Made by a program: the position numbers and the translations under genes. Shown in pieces: positions 49,222 through 58,024 of a stretch of 64,000 bases of DNA. Origin of the DNA: Prado023 sp963700395 (GTDB taxonomy: Bacteria; Actinomycetota; Actinomycetes; S36-B12; CAIYMF01); assembly GCA_963700395.1 (NCBI GenBank), contig CAVOXI010000003.1, forward strand, positions 248,001 to 312,000, given 5' to 3'. Below the pieces are notes generated by a model that was given only the letters and a program-made list of their open reading frames with translations, searched no databases and was not told the origin of the DNA. Positions within the stretch are counted from its first letter, which is position 1; each line of letters begins with the position of its first letter.

Positions 49222-50860
49222 ATGGTCCTGCGTCGTGCGCACAACGAGCCACGGCGCAGGATGCTGCGGGCCCGGCGCCGGCAGGAGGACGGCAACCGGA
49301 GCGCGAACGCCAGGTCGCCCTCGACCGCGCCCAAACCCCAGGGCGGCTCCGAGGTCGTGGCCCGCTCACAGGCACAGCAGGCCCGGATCGAGCGACGCTC
49401 GCCCACCCGGTCCATCACGACCGTCGTTCGCGGTGCTGTGTGGCCTCGGGACGCTGCTGCTGATGCTCCCGATCATGCGCACTGGGGCAGGGCTCGGCCA
49501 GCCCCGCCGTCGCACTGTTCACGTCGGTCAGCGCCACGTGCGTGACCGGTCTGGCTGTGGTGGACACCGCGACCTACTGGAGCATCCCCGGGCAGGTGGC
49601 GATCCTCCTGCTGATCCAGATCGGCGGCTTCGGCATCCAGGCTCTGGGCACCCTGTGGATCCTGCTGCTCAACCGCCGGCTCGGGACAGCCTCACGCCTG
49701 GCAGCCCAGGCCGAGACCGGCGGCGCTCACCCAGGGCGACGTGCGACAGGTGCTCACGGCCCTCGCGATCATCACGCTCACCGTCGAGTCGGCCGTCGCG
49801 CTGCTCCTCGGGGTCCGGTTCCGCTGGCACTACGACATGTCGTTCGGCGCAGGCGGCCTGGAACGGGGTCTTCCACAGTGTCAGCGCCTTCAACAACGCC
49901 GGGTTCGCCCTGGCGTCGGACTCCCTGATCTCCTTCGGCCAGGACCCGCTGGATCCTGGGACCGATCGCCGTGGCCATCGTGCTCGGAGGTCTGGGCTTC
50001 CTGGTGGTCCTCGAACTCTTCCGACGGTCCACCGGTGCCCGCGGCCTGGTGCCGCGCCGGCGCGCACTGCCCGCGATGACCCAGGACGACGTGCGTCGCC
50101 CGCGGCCGCGAGCTGGCCCGGCGCTCGCGCTACCGGATGGGGGCGTTCCACCCGGAGCGCTTCGGCTTCGCCAACCCGATCCCGCTGTCATTGCACACCC
50201 GCCTGATGCTCATCGGCACCGCGACGATGATGATCGTCGGAACCCTGGGGTTCGCCCTCTTCGAGTGGGTCAACCCCGACCACGCTCGGTTCGATGACCG
50301 GGTGGGAGAAGGCCCTCCAGTCGGTCTTCTCCGGCGGCGTCACCCCAAGGACCGCCGGGTTCAACACGGTGGACTACGCGATGGTGGTACCGGAGACGCG
50401 GTTGCTCACCGACGCCCTGATGTTCGTCGGCGGGGGCAGCGGCAGCACCGCGGGCGGCATCAAGGTGACCACCCTCATGATCCTCTTCGTCGCTGCACGC
50501 GCCGAGATTCGCGGCCATCAGGACGTGAACGTGCTCGATCGCCGAGTGCCCAACGCGACCGTGCGGGTCGCGATATCGGTGGCCATGGTCAGCCTCGGGG
50601 CTGTGCTCGTCGGGACGATGGCCCTGCTGGCACTGACCGACCTCAGCCAGGACCTGGCACTGTTCGAGGTCATCTCTGCCCTGGCAACCGTGGGCCTGTC
50701 GGCCGGAGTGACCCCGGGACTGCCCGAGCCCGCCCAGCTGCTCCTCGTGGCCCTCATGTTCCTGGGCCGTGTCGGCCCGCTGACGCTGGCCTCGTCACTG
50801 TCGCTGCGAAGCACACCCCTCGACTACCGGCTGCCCGAGGGCCGTCCGATGATCGGCTGA
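49222..50860 (+). CDS. trkH: TrkH/KtrB potassium channel subunit (seven frameshifts)
   Basis: A basic N-terminal region (about 60 residues) is followed by segments in successive frames: FAVLCGLGTLLLMLPI; FTSVSATCVTGLAVVDTATY (first pore loop); IGGFGIQALGTLWILLLNR; LTALAIITLTVESAVALLLG; VFHSVSAFNNAGFALASDS (second pore loop); IAVAIVLGGLGFLVVLELF; RYRMGAFHPERFGFANP; and an intact end with GGVTPRTAGFNTVDYAMV and GGGSGSTAGGIKVTT (third and fourth pore loops). Seven single-base insertions near 49428, 49493, 49722, 49852, 49951, 50103 and 50295 account for all changes. TrkH forms the membrane pore gated by the TrkA protein encoded next. TAGCCT 7-12 nt before the ATG suggests a leaderless start. Confidence 0.85.
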
Positions 50861-50882
50861 TCGCCATGAGATTGGAGTGAGG

Positions 50883-51545
50883 ATGTCCGCTCGCCAGGTT
50901 GAGCCGGTCGTGGTGCTGGGGTTGGGCCGCTTCGGCCAATCCGTGGCCGCCGCCCTGACCCGGGAGGGCTGCGAGGTGCTTGCCATCGACCGCGACCCGG
51001 ACCTGGTCCGGGAGGTCAGCAAGCGGGTCACCATGGCGGTGGAGGGCGACGTCACGAGCAAGGAGGCCCTCGAGCAGCTGGGCGTGGCCGAGTACACCCG
51101 GGCCGTGGTCGCGATCGGCGACGCTGTGGAGTCGTCCCTGGTGTGCGCCCTGGTGCTCAAGGAGAGCTTCAAGATCCCCGAGATCTGGGCCAAGGCGATC
51201 AACGCCCAGCAGGCCAAGATCCTGCGCAAGATCGGCGTCACGGAGGTGGTCTACCCCGAGCTCGAGGTCGGTCGCCGGGTGGCCCACGCCCTGCTCGGCC
51301 ACCGCACCGAGTACATCCCGACCGTGGATGGCCTGGCCTACGCGGCGCTGCCCGTGAGCCGACGGCTGGCGGGCCAGCGCCTGGGTGACGCCCGGGAGCT
51401 GGCCGAGAAAGGGATCCTGGTCATGGCGGTCAGCCGAAAGGGCCGTGGGATGCCCGAGCTGGCACACCCGGACCTGGTGCTCGGTGCCGATGACGTGCTC
51501 GTCGTGTGCGGCCCGGAGGACGAGGTGTCGCCCCTCCTGCTGTGA
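50883..51545 (+). CDS. trkA: TrkA/KtrA potassium-uptake regulatory subunit
   Basis: A 220-residue cytosolic protein. The N-terminal RCK_N domain binds nucleotide via VVLGLGRFGQSVAAAL (G-x-G-x-x-G) and the acidic end of strand 2 (LAIDRDPDLV). A linker leads to the RCK_C domain (RLAGQRLGDARELAEKGILV). RCK_C domains of some K+ proteins bind c-di-AMP. GGAG lies 7 nt before the ATG, 22 nt after trkH, so it is in the same operon. Unlike trkH it has no frameshift. Confidence 0.88.
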   Translation: MSARQVEPVVVLGLGRFGQSVAAALTREGCEVLAIDRDPDLVREVSKRVTMAVEGDVTSKEALEQLGVAEYTRAVVAIGDAVESSLVCALVLKESFKIPEIWAKAINAQQAKILRKIGVTEVVYPELEVGRRVAHALLGHRTEYIPTVDGLAYAALPVSRRLAGQRLGDARELAEKGILVMAVSRKGRGMPELAHPDLVLGADDVLVVCGPEDEVSPLLL

Positions 51546-51577
51546 GCGGGAGGAGCGGTCAGGAGCGGCACCTGCGG

Positions 51578-52396
51578 TCAGGACCTGCCCAGGTCCTGGG
51601 AGCGGTCCCGGCACGCCCGCATGGCGTTGGCGAATGCCGCCTTGACCGCCGCCTCGTCGAGCTCGTGTATCGCAGCGGCCGTCGTCCCCCCGGGCGAGGT
51701 GACGTTCTCGCGCAGCACCGTAGGGTGCTCGTCGGTGTCGCGGAGCATGGTGGCGGCGCCCAGCAGGGTCTGGACCGTGAGGTCGTGCGCGAGCGGGCGG
51801 GGCAGCCCGAGCATCACCCCGGCGTCGATCATGGCCTCGGCCACGTAGAACACGTAGGCCGGGCCCGACCCACTCACCGAGGTGACGGCGTCCTGCTGGG
51901 ACTCCGGCGCGGTCCGCACCTCCCCGACGGCACCGAGCACCCGCTCGGCGAGGGCCAGGGACTCCGGGGGGCAGCCCGGTGCGGGAGACATCACAGACAT
52001 GCCCATCCCGACCAGTGCCGGGGTGTTGGGCATCACCCGGACCAGCGCCGCACCGGCGGGCAGGTGCGCCCCGAGCACCCCCGTGGACAACCCGGCAGCC
52101 AGCGAGACCACGGTCGTACCGGGTGCCAGGTTCGCCGAGACGTCGTCCAGGACCCCGGTGGCATCGTGGGGCTTGACGGCCAGGACCACGATGTCCGCGC
52201 CGACCACCGCCTGGGCGGCCGGTCGGAACTCGATCCCATGGCGCTCGCGCACGGCGCGGGCGGTCGGCTCGTGGGCCTCGGCAGCGACGATCCTGGACGG
52301 ATCCCACCCAGCGCTGAGCAGGCCGCTGAGCACGGCCAGCCCCATCCGGCCCACACCGAGCATGGCGATCCGGGGGTGCTCCTCCACCGCGTTCAC
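51578..52396 (-). CDS. proC: Pyrroline-5-carboxylate reductase
   Basis: A 272-residue enzyme. The N-terminal Rossmann domain starts IAMLGVGRMGLAVLSGLL (G-x-G-x-M-G), with VVLAVKPHD following, and the C-terminal helical domain contains VSGSGPAYVFYVAEAMID and the ProC signature RENVTSPGGTTAAAIHELD. It reduces P5C to proline with NAD(P)H. The GTG start overlaps the stop of the proline dehydrogenase gene (GTGA), so both are on one mRNA. Confidence 0.93.
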   Translation of the reverse strand: MNAVEEHPRIAMLGVGRMGLAVLSGLLSAGWDPSRIVAAEAHEPTARAVRERHGIEFRPAAQAVVGADIVVLAVKPHDATGVLDDVSANLAPGTTVVSLAAGLSTGVLGAHLPAGAALVRVMPNTPALVGMGMSVMSPAPGCPPESLALAERVLGAVGEVRTAPESQQDAVTSVSGSGPAYVFYVAEAMIDAGVMLGLPRPLAHDLTVQTLLGAATMLRDTDEHPTVLRENVTSPGGTTAAAIHELDEAAVKAAFANAMRACRDRSQDLGRS

Positions 52397-53307
52397 CTGC
52401 CGACCACGGCACGCGCCGCCTGACCGAGGGCACTGGGCTTCAGCGCGATCCGCCGCGACATGTAGTTGGCCCAGTCAGGGCCGAACGGGACGAGCACGCT
52501 CACCTGCGAGCCGTTCGAGACGAGCTCGGCGGCGGCGGCGGCGCGCACGCCGAGGCGGAACTGGAAGCTGTAGTGCCCGGGCTCACAGTCGCAGCGCACA
52601 GCAAGGGCGGTGGCGATCTCGATCAGCCGCGGGTCATGGGTGGCGATGACCGTCCGGGCGCCGAGGGCCATCAGGAGCTTGGCGCAGCGGACGTAGGCCT
52701 TATCCACCTCATGCCTGTCGGTGAAGGCCAGCCCCTGGACCTCGGGCGACTCCTGGCGAACGAGCCGTACCCGCGCACCGGCCCGCGCCAGGTCACCGCA
52801 GTCCGCCTCGGAACGCAGCAGGTTGGCGGCGATCGTCACCCCCAGGTCCGGATGGTCCCCGGCGAGGGCCGCATGGATCGACAGGGTGGCATCCAGGTGC
52901 TCATGGGCGGCGCCTGCGAGGGTCACGGTCATCCCGACCTCCTCGGCCGCAGCGCACAGGATCGCCAGGTCGGTCGTGATCGAGGTGGGGTCCACGCGGG
53001 TCAGGCCCAGGGCCACGAGGTCGACGATCAGGTCCGCGCCCTCGGCGAGGTTCGCGGAGTCCAGCGCGTCGATCGTCTGCATGTGCACCAGCAGGCACGA
53101 GACCAGCGCCTGCGGATCCGGCAGGTAGGCGACCGAGGCCGACATCCCGGCCGCCTCGACCCCCTGGACGGCCGCCACCGCCGACGCCACGGTCTCGCCC
53201 GGGACGAAGGGGGTGATCGCCCCGCGGGCCGCGGGCGACTGGTCGATCGCCGAGACGAACGTGTCCCGGTTGGCCACCCTCTTGAGCACGCCGCTGAAGT
53301 CCACCAT
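52393..53307 (-). CDS. Proline dehydrogenase family protein
   Basis: A 304-residue monofunctional flavoenzyme with the ProDH TIM barrel. Features include TVTLAGAAHEHLDATL, VTIAANLLRSEADC, VRLVRQESPEVQG (Arg/Lys for carboxylate binding), TVIATHDPRLIEIA and the final YSFQFRLGVR where the family has substrate Tyr and Arg residues, then SVLVPFGPDWANYMSRRI. It oxidises proline to P5C and passes electrons to the quinone pool. GGAGG is 9 nt before the ATG. It is followed by proC in an overlapping arrangement. Confidence 0.85.
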   Translation of the reverse strand: MVDFSGVLKRVANRDTFVSAIDQSPAARGAITPFVPGETVASAVAAVQGVEAAGMSASVAYLPDPQALVSCLLVHMQTIDALDSANLAEGADLIVDLVALGLTRVDPTSITTDLAILCAAAEEVGMTVTLAGAAHEHLDATLSIHAALAGDHPDLGVTIAANLLRSEADCGDLARAGARVRLVRQESPEVQGLAFTDRHEVDKAYVRCAKLLMALGARTVIATHDPRLIEIATALAVRCDCEPGHYSFQFRLGVRAAAAAELVSNGSQVSVLVPFGPDWANYMSRRIALKPSALGQAARAVVGR

Positions 53308-53360
53308 GGGTCACACACCTCCGCGCCGAAGGCTACGCGGCCCCACGCCCCCTCGTCGCT

Positions 53361-53427
53361 CCGGGCGTGGGGCGTGCCGATCGGGGCGGGCCTCCGGGCG
53401 TGGAGCGTGCCGAGCGGGGGCGGGCCT
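53361..53427. repeat. Two-copy 33-bp GC-rich direct repeat
   Basis: CCGGGCGTGGGGCGTGCCGA-type unit at 53361 is repeated at 53394 with few changes. It lies in the 180-base divergent spacer between proline dehydrogenase and App1 genes. Confidence 0.7.
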
Positions 53428-53487
53428 CCGCCCACTCGCGGCCCGGCACCCCCGACCGATAGCCTTGCTGCTCCCACAGGAAAGGCA

Positions 53488-54675
53488 GTGCAGGTGAAGA
53501 TCCCCCGTCTGTCCGGGCTGCCGGGCACGTCCACGGTGGCCGGGATGCTCCAGGGCATCGAGGCGCGCGTCGGCGGCGCGATCGCGGACGTCGACTGGGT
53601 CAATGTCGCCGAGACTGTGGACAAGTCCGTCAACTCCAGGCTGATCCAGGTCAAGACCCGACGGCAGGCCCTGAGGCCCACCGTCGTCGTGACCTATCGG
53701 GGCTGGTACGCCGATGGGGTCGCCCACATGACGGCGCGCACGATCGAGAAGCCCCTGTTCACCGCCGGCGAGCTGTCGATGGGCCTCGGCTCCACAATCC
53801 GGGCCAACCTGCGCCGGTTCACGGTGCTGACCATGTCCGGGGTGACCGTGAATGCGTCCATGGGCGCCGTGTCCGGAGAGTTCACCAGTGACGCCGACGG
53901 CTACCTGCACATCGAGCTGCCCGTCGGTCCCCTCTCGGCGGGCTGGCACGTCGTCGACATCGATCCGGTGGACGGGTCCGTGGCCCACACGACCGGCCGC
54001 GTGCTGGTGCCTGATCCACAGGGCGGGGTGGCCGTCATCTCCGACATCGATGACACGATCATGAAGACCGGGCTCACGCAGGGCTGGACGGCGGCCGGCC
54101 GAACGCTGTTCCGCGACGTCGCCGACCGCAAGCCGGTGATGGGGATGTCGACGTTCTACGCCGGCCTGGCCCGCGGCACAGGGACCCAGAGGACGGTGCC
54201 CTTCTTCTACGTGTCCACCGGATCATGGAACCTGTACGACTACCTCGTGGCCTTCACGAACCTGCACCGGTTCCCCCGCGGCCCGCTGTTCCTGACCGAC
54301 TGGGGCCCCACCTCCGACCGGCTCATGCGCGATGGCCGGGAGCACAAGCGCGCAACCATTCGCGCCCTGCTCGAGGGCAATCCGCAGTACACGTTCATCC
54401 TCGTGGGCGACGTCGGGCAGGGCGACCCGGAGACCTACGAGCTGATGGCCCGCGAGTACCCGGGGCGGATCAGTGCGATGTTCCTGGTCTACGTCGGATC
54501 CCACCTGGCCGAGCGCAGCGAGCAGGTGGCCTCCCGCGCCGCCAGCCTCCGCGAGGAGGGCATCGGCATGTACTACGTGCAGAACGCCGTCGAGGCAGTC
54601 ACCGTGGCATGGCAACTGGGACTCGTGGACCAGGCGACGACCGTGGCCGTGGCCCGGGAGTTCGACGGCGGCTGA
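53488..54675 (+). CDS. App1-family phosphatase (DUF2183)
   Basis: About 395 residues. The C-terminal 200 residues form the App1 catalytic domain: SDIDDTIMKTG (HAD-like DxDxT nucleophile loop), FFYVSTGSWNLYDYL, PRGPLFLTDWGPTSDRL, HKRATIRALLEG (motif III Lys) and FILVGDVGQGDPETYE (motif IV). The N-terminal half is a beta-rich domain typical of bacterial App1 homologues. In yeast App1 is a phosphatidate phosphatase; bacterial homologues are uncharacterised. GTGs at 53488 and 53494 are both served by AGGAAAGG. A TAGCCT hexamer at about 53459 would place the transcript start close by. Confidence 0.85.
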   Translation: MQVKIPRLSGLPGTSTVAGMLQGIEARVGGAIADVDWVNVAETVDKSVNSRLIQVKTRRQALRPTVVVTYRGWYADGVAHMTARTIEKPLFTAGELSMGLGSTIRANLRRFTVLTMSGVTVNASMGAVSGEFTSDADGYLHIELPVGPLSAGWHVVDIDPVDGSVAHTTGRVLVPDPQGGVAVISDIDDTIMKTGLTQGWTAAGRTLFRDVADRKPVMGMSTFYAGLARGTGTQRTVPFFYVSTGSWNLYDYLVAFTNLHRFPRGPLFLTDWGPTSDRLMRDGREHKRATIRALLEGNPQYTFILVGDVGQGDPETYELMAREYPGRISAMFLVYVGSHLAERSEQVASRAASLREEGIGMYYVQNAVEAVTVAWQLGLVDQATTVAVAREFDGG

Positions 54676-54763
54676 CCCGCGTCAGCTGGTTCGGTGTGTT
54701 CCGATGGGAAGCTGACGGGCGTCAGCGGGTCGGCTCGGCCGTGGACTGCGTCGCGTTCCTGCG

Positions 54764-55913
54764 TTACGAGTCGGACGGTGCGGCCTCGGCGGATGGTTGT
54801 GCATGCTTGGGGCCAGTGGGGGCCGCGCCCCCATCGGAATGCGGATGCGTCGTGGCGGCCTTCTTCGGGGTGGTCCTTCTCGGGGGAGCCTTCTTCGCGG
54901 GGGTCGAGGATCCCGCCTTCCCCGCCGGGGACCTCTTCGCGGCCGGCTTCTTCGCGGGGGCCTTCTTCGGGGCCGTCTTCTTCGCGGCGGTCCGCTTCGT
55001 GGTCGGGCTCTTCCCGTCCGCCTTCGGGGCCGCCGCCGGAGCCTTCCGGGTCGGTGGCTCGGCCGTGGCGGGGGCGGCGGGCGGGTGGGCGGTCGAGACC
55101 GAGGGTGCTGCTGCGCGGGATGCCGAGGTGCGGGCTGCCGTGCGCGGCTCGGACGTCCGGGCCCGCACCGGTGCGGCGGCGGGCGTCGGGGGGGCCGCTC
55201 GCGCCATGTCCGCGGCGAGGCGCGCCGCCTCCGCCGCTCGGGTCGCGGCCGGGTCGGGGTCGAACGTCCGGCGCGAGCCCTCCGGACCAGCCTGCGCCGG
55301 GCCCGCGGCGGGCATGGAGGCACGTGCCCGCGCTCGCGACGAACCTGGGATCGGGTGTCGGGGGTCGAGCAGGTCCTGGATGACGGGCGCCACCATTCGG
55401 ATGACCTCCTCGTCGCTGGCGGAGGCCAGGGGCTCGAGTCGCACCCCGTAGCGCATGGTCGCGACCCCCAGGAGGTAGCTCGAGATCAAGCGCTGAGCGC
55501 ATGCGCGCGTCGGGCACCCCGATCATCCCGGCCACGCGATCCACGACGCCGACCTCGATGAACTCCTGGAGCCCCGTGACCGCATGGCCGGCTGAGACCC
55601 CTGTGCGCGCCAGCGACAGCAGGTCGTCACGTGCAGCGGGGTCGCGCAGGGTGTCGAGGGTGAACCGGACCAACCGCTCGCCCATGCCCTCGATCCCCGG
55701 GGCCATGAGGGTCGGGATGGCAGATACGGGGTCGACCGGCAGGCGCATGGCAGCGGCGAACAGGGAGTCGCGGTTGCGGTAGTAGCGACGCGCGACGTCC
55801 TCCGTCACGCCGGCCGCCGCCGACGCCGTCCGCACGCTCAGTCCCACGTACCCGCGCTTGGTGATGATCTCGCGGGCAACTGCGAGGAGGGCGTCCCTCG
55901 GGTCATCGCTCAC
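54764..55913 (-). CDS. TetR-family regulator with histone-H1-like tail (frameshifted)
   Basis: About 382 residues. Residues 5-55 form a TetR DNA-binding domain (ALLAVAREIITKRGYVGLSV, then AGVTEDVARRYYRNRDSLFA), followed by a helical ligand domain. One extra base near 55504 separates VPDARMR from QRLISSYLLGVATMRYG. After about residue 190 the protein turns into a 190-residue low-complexity tail, first Ala/Arg-rich, then Lys/Ala/Pro-rich in the style of histone H1 (TAAKKTAPKKAPAKKPAAKR). TetR proteins are normally about 200 residues, so the tail is a large unusual addition. The tail would bind DNA non-specifically. It lies 10 nt after the TIM-barrel gene. Confidence 0.75.
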
Positions 55914-55922
55914 GGGGCCAGA

Positions 55923-57136
55923 CTAGGGCCGGGCGCGGTCCACCGGCACGGCAAGGGGCGCAGCGAGGTTCAACCGGGCGAAGGCCAGCGCCTCGGCGAG
56001 GTCCGCCTCCCGTTCGGCGCGATTCGCCGCCCGGCGGGTGCTGACCTCGAGGACGACCGTCCCCGTGAACCCCTGCAGGGCCAGGCCCTCGAGGACCTCG
56101 GCGCACTGCTGGTTGCCGCGACCCGGCACCAGGTGCTCGTCACGGGCCAACCCGGTCCCATCGGCGAGGTGGATGTGGGCCAGCCGATCGCCGAGGTCCC
56201 CGGCCATCGACAGGGCCGAGGTCCCCGAGACCGCGGTGTGTGACATGTCCAGGGTCACGTGGGGATAGTCCTGGTTGCGCGGGTCCCAGTCGGGCTGGTA
56301 GGCCGCCCACTCCCGGTTCCGCGCTCGCCATGGGTACATGTTCTCCACTGCGAACACGACGTCGGTCTCGTCGCGCATCCGGGCCAGGCCGATCTCGAAC
56401 TCCCGCGCGTAGTCGCGCTGCCACCGGAACGGCGGGTGCACGACCACCGTGGAGGCGCCCAACGCCCTCGGCGGCAGCCTGGGAGCGTTGGAGCTTCTCC
56501 CACGGATCCGAGCTCCACACGCGCTGGGTCACGAGCAGGCAGGGCGAGTGCACGGCCAGGACCGGGACTCCGTAGTAGTCCGAAAGGGCACGCACGGCCT
56601 CGGGGTCCTGGCTCACCGCATCGGTGAAGACCATCAGCTCGACGCCGTCGTAGCCCAGCCGCCGGGCTATCTCGAACGCTGCAGCGGTGGATTCGGGGTA
56701 CACGGACGCGGTGGAGAGGGCGACCTTCGCCGACGGGACCCGGACGACCGGCGCCTCGACCTCGGCAACCAGGAGTGTCTTCGGGGCATGTGGCGGGTGG
56801 TCGCATGCATGGCCTTCGCAGGGGCCGACTTCGCAGCGGTCGACTTGGCCGTGACGGGCGCCTTCTTGGCGCGCCTCGGCTTCCCTGGGGCCTTCTCGAC
56901 CCTGGCCCCCTCGACGGCGGCCGGCTCAGCGCCGACGGGCTCCGTGCCGGGGGCTCGCCGGCCGGCTCACGGTCCGCCTTCGTCTTGGAGGCAGTGCGCT
57001 TGGGCTTCTTGGAGGCAGTGCGCTTGGGGCCGACTCGCTCTGCGCGAGGCTCAGTGCTGGGGCTGGACTGCCCCGGGGGCGGTTCAGGTGACTCCGGGAC
57101 CGTCCCCTGAGGGGCCTCTCCCCGACGCGCTGGCAC
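55923..57136 (-). CDS. AP-endonuclease-2/sugar-isomerase TIM-barrel protein with basic N-terminal extension (frameshifted)
   Basis: The last 280 residues are a xylose-isomerase-like TIM barrel: IARRLGYDGVELMVFTDAV, DYYGVPVLAVHSPCLL, LGASTVVVHPPFRW, VVFAVENMYPWR (metal Glu), VTLDMSHTAVSGT (Asp and His), RLAHIHLADG and GTVVLEVSTRR. One extra base near 56455 interrupts it. Before the barrel comes a roughly 115-residue Lys/Ala/Pro-rich segment (GPKRTASKKPKRTASKTKAD, then KAPVTAKSTAAKSAPAK) resembling histone H1, reached through two C-run length errors near 56765 and 56960. The start at GTG 57136 is uncertain. Catalytic role (isomerase, epimerase or AP-endonuclease-like) unknown. Confidence 0.6.
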
Positions 57137-57211
57137 GCCACAAGGGTAAGCCCTCGTCGCCGGCCCACGGACTCGCGCCGGTTCGACGAGGAAGGCCCTA
57201 CGCTTGCGGCC

Positions 57212-58024
57212 ATGGTGGAAGTGCCCCTCGGGGGCGCCCGGCACTGGGTGGAGTTCCCCGACCCGGGCGAGCCCGGTCAGGACGCGCAGGTGCACTTCCG
57301 CGCTGACCTCACGTGGCTGACCTCGAACTGGACGTGCATCTACGGCAACGGATGCAAGGGCATCTACGCGGACCGACCCGATGACGGCTGCTGCACCCTG
57401 GGAGCGCACTTCTCCGACGACGAGGACCGGGAACGCACCGAGCGGCTCGCTCGCCGCCTGACCTCCACGCAGTGGCAGCTGCGGGGCACGGGTCGTGCCG
57501 ATGGCGTGGTCGAGATCGACGCCGACGGCGACGCCAAGACCCGGGTCGTTGACGGGGCGTGCATCTTCCTGAACCGGCCCGGGTTCGCCGGCGGAGCCGG
57601 CTGCGCGCTGCACCGGCTGGCCCTGGACACCGATGTGCCCATCACCCGGACGAAGCCCGACGTGTGCTGGCAGCTGCCCATCCGGCGCACGTACGAGGAC
57701 CTCGATCGCCCCGACGGGACGTCGGTCCAGGTGATCGTGATCGCCGAGTACGACCGCCGCGGTTGGGGCGAGGGTGGCCACGACCTCGACTGGTACTGCA
57801 CGACGGCGCCAGCCGCGCACGTGGGCAGGGAGCCGGTGTACCTCTCGTCGCGCGACGAGCTGATCGAGCTCATGGGTCTGGCCGCCTACGACGTCCTGAG
57901 CGAGCACTGCCGTGCCCGGCAGGAGGCGATGGGCGCACTGGCGGCACGCAACCTGCCGGTCGTCGGGCTGGCTCCACACCCGGCCGGCGGTCACCATCCG
58001 GCCACTCCCCTCCCCTCACCCTAG
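57212..58024 (+). CDS. Cys-rich conserved hypothetical protein
   Basis: A 270-residue cytoplasmic protein with a regular set of cysteines: WTCIYGNGCKGIYADRPDDG followed by CCTLGAHFSDDED, then GACIFLNRPGFAGGAGCALH, DVCWQLPIRR and LDWYCTT. The spacing suggests a metal or Fe-S site, reminiscent of the YkgJ/DUF3109-type zinc- or iron-chelating proteins; I cannot confirm the family. The ATG is preceded by TACGCT (8-13 nt upstream) and has no Shine-Dalgarno (leaderless). Its stop overlaps that of the convergent radA gene by 3 bases. Confidence 0.65.
   Translation: MVEVPLGGARHWVEFPDPGEPGQDAQVHFRADLTWLTSNWTCIYGNGCKGIYADRPDDGCCTLGAHFSDDEDRERTERLARRLTSTQWQLRGTGRADGVVEIDADGDAKTRVVDGACIFLNRPGFAGGAGCALHRLALDTDVPITRTKPDVCWQLPIRRTYEDLDRPDGTSVQVIVIAEYDRRGWGEGGHDLDWYCTTAPAAHVGREPVYLSSRDELIELMGLAAYDVLSEHCRARQEAMGALAARNLPVVGLAPHPAGGHHPATPLPSP

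Noticed and set aside
49222..50860. Programmed +1 frameshifting in trkH and other genes
   Set aside because: The codons at the sites differ (GTC, GGG, GGC, GCA, CTG, CGC, TTC), no stop codon or common slippery motif marks them, and unrelated genes are affected. Sequencing error explains it more simply.
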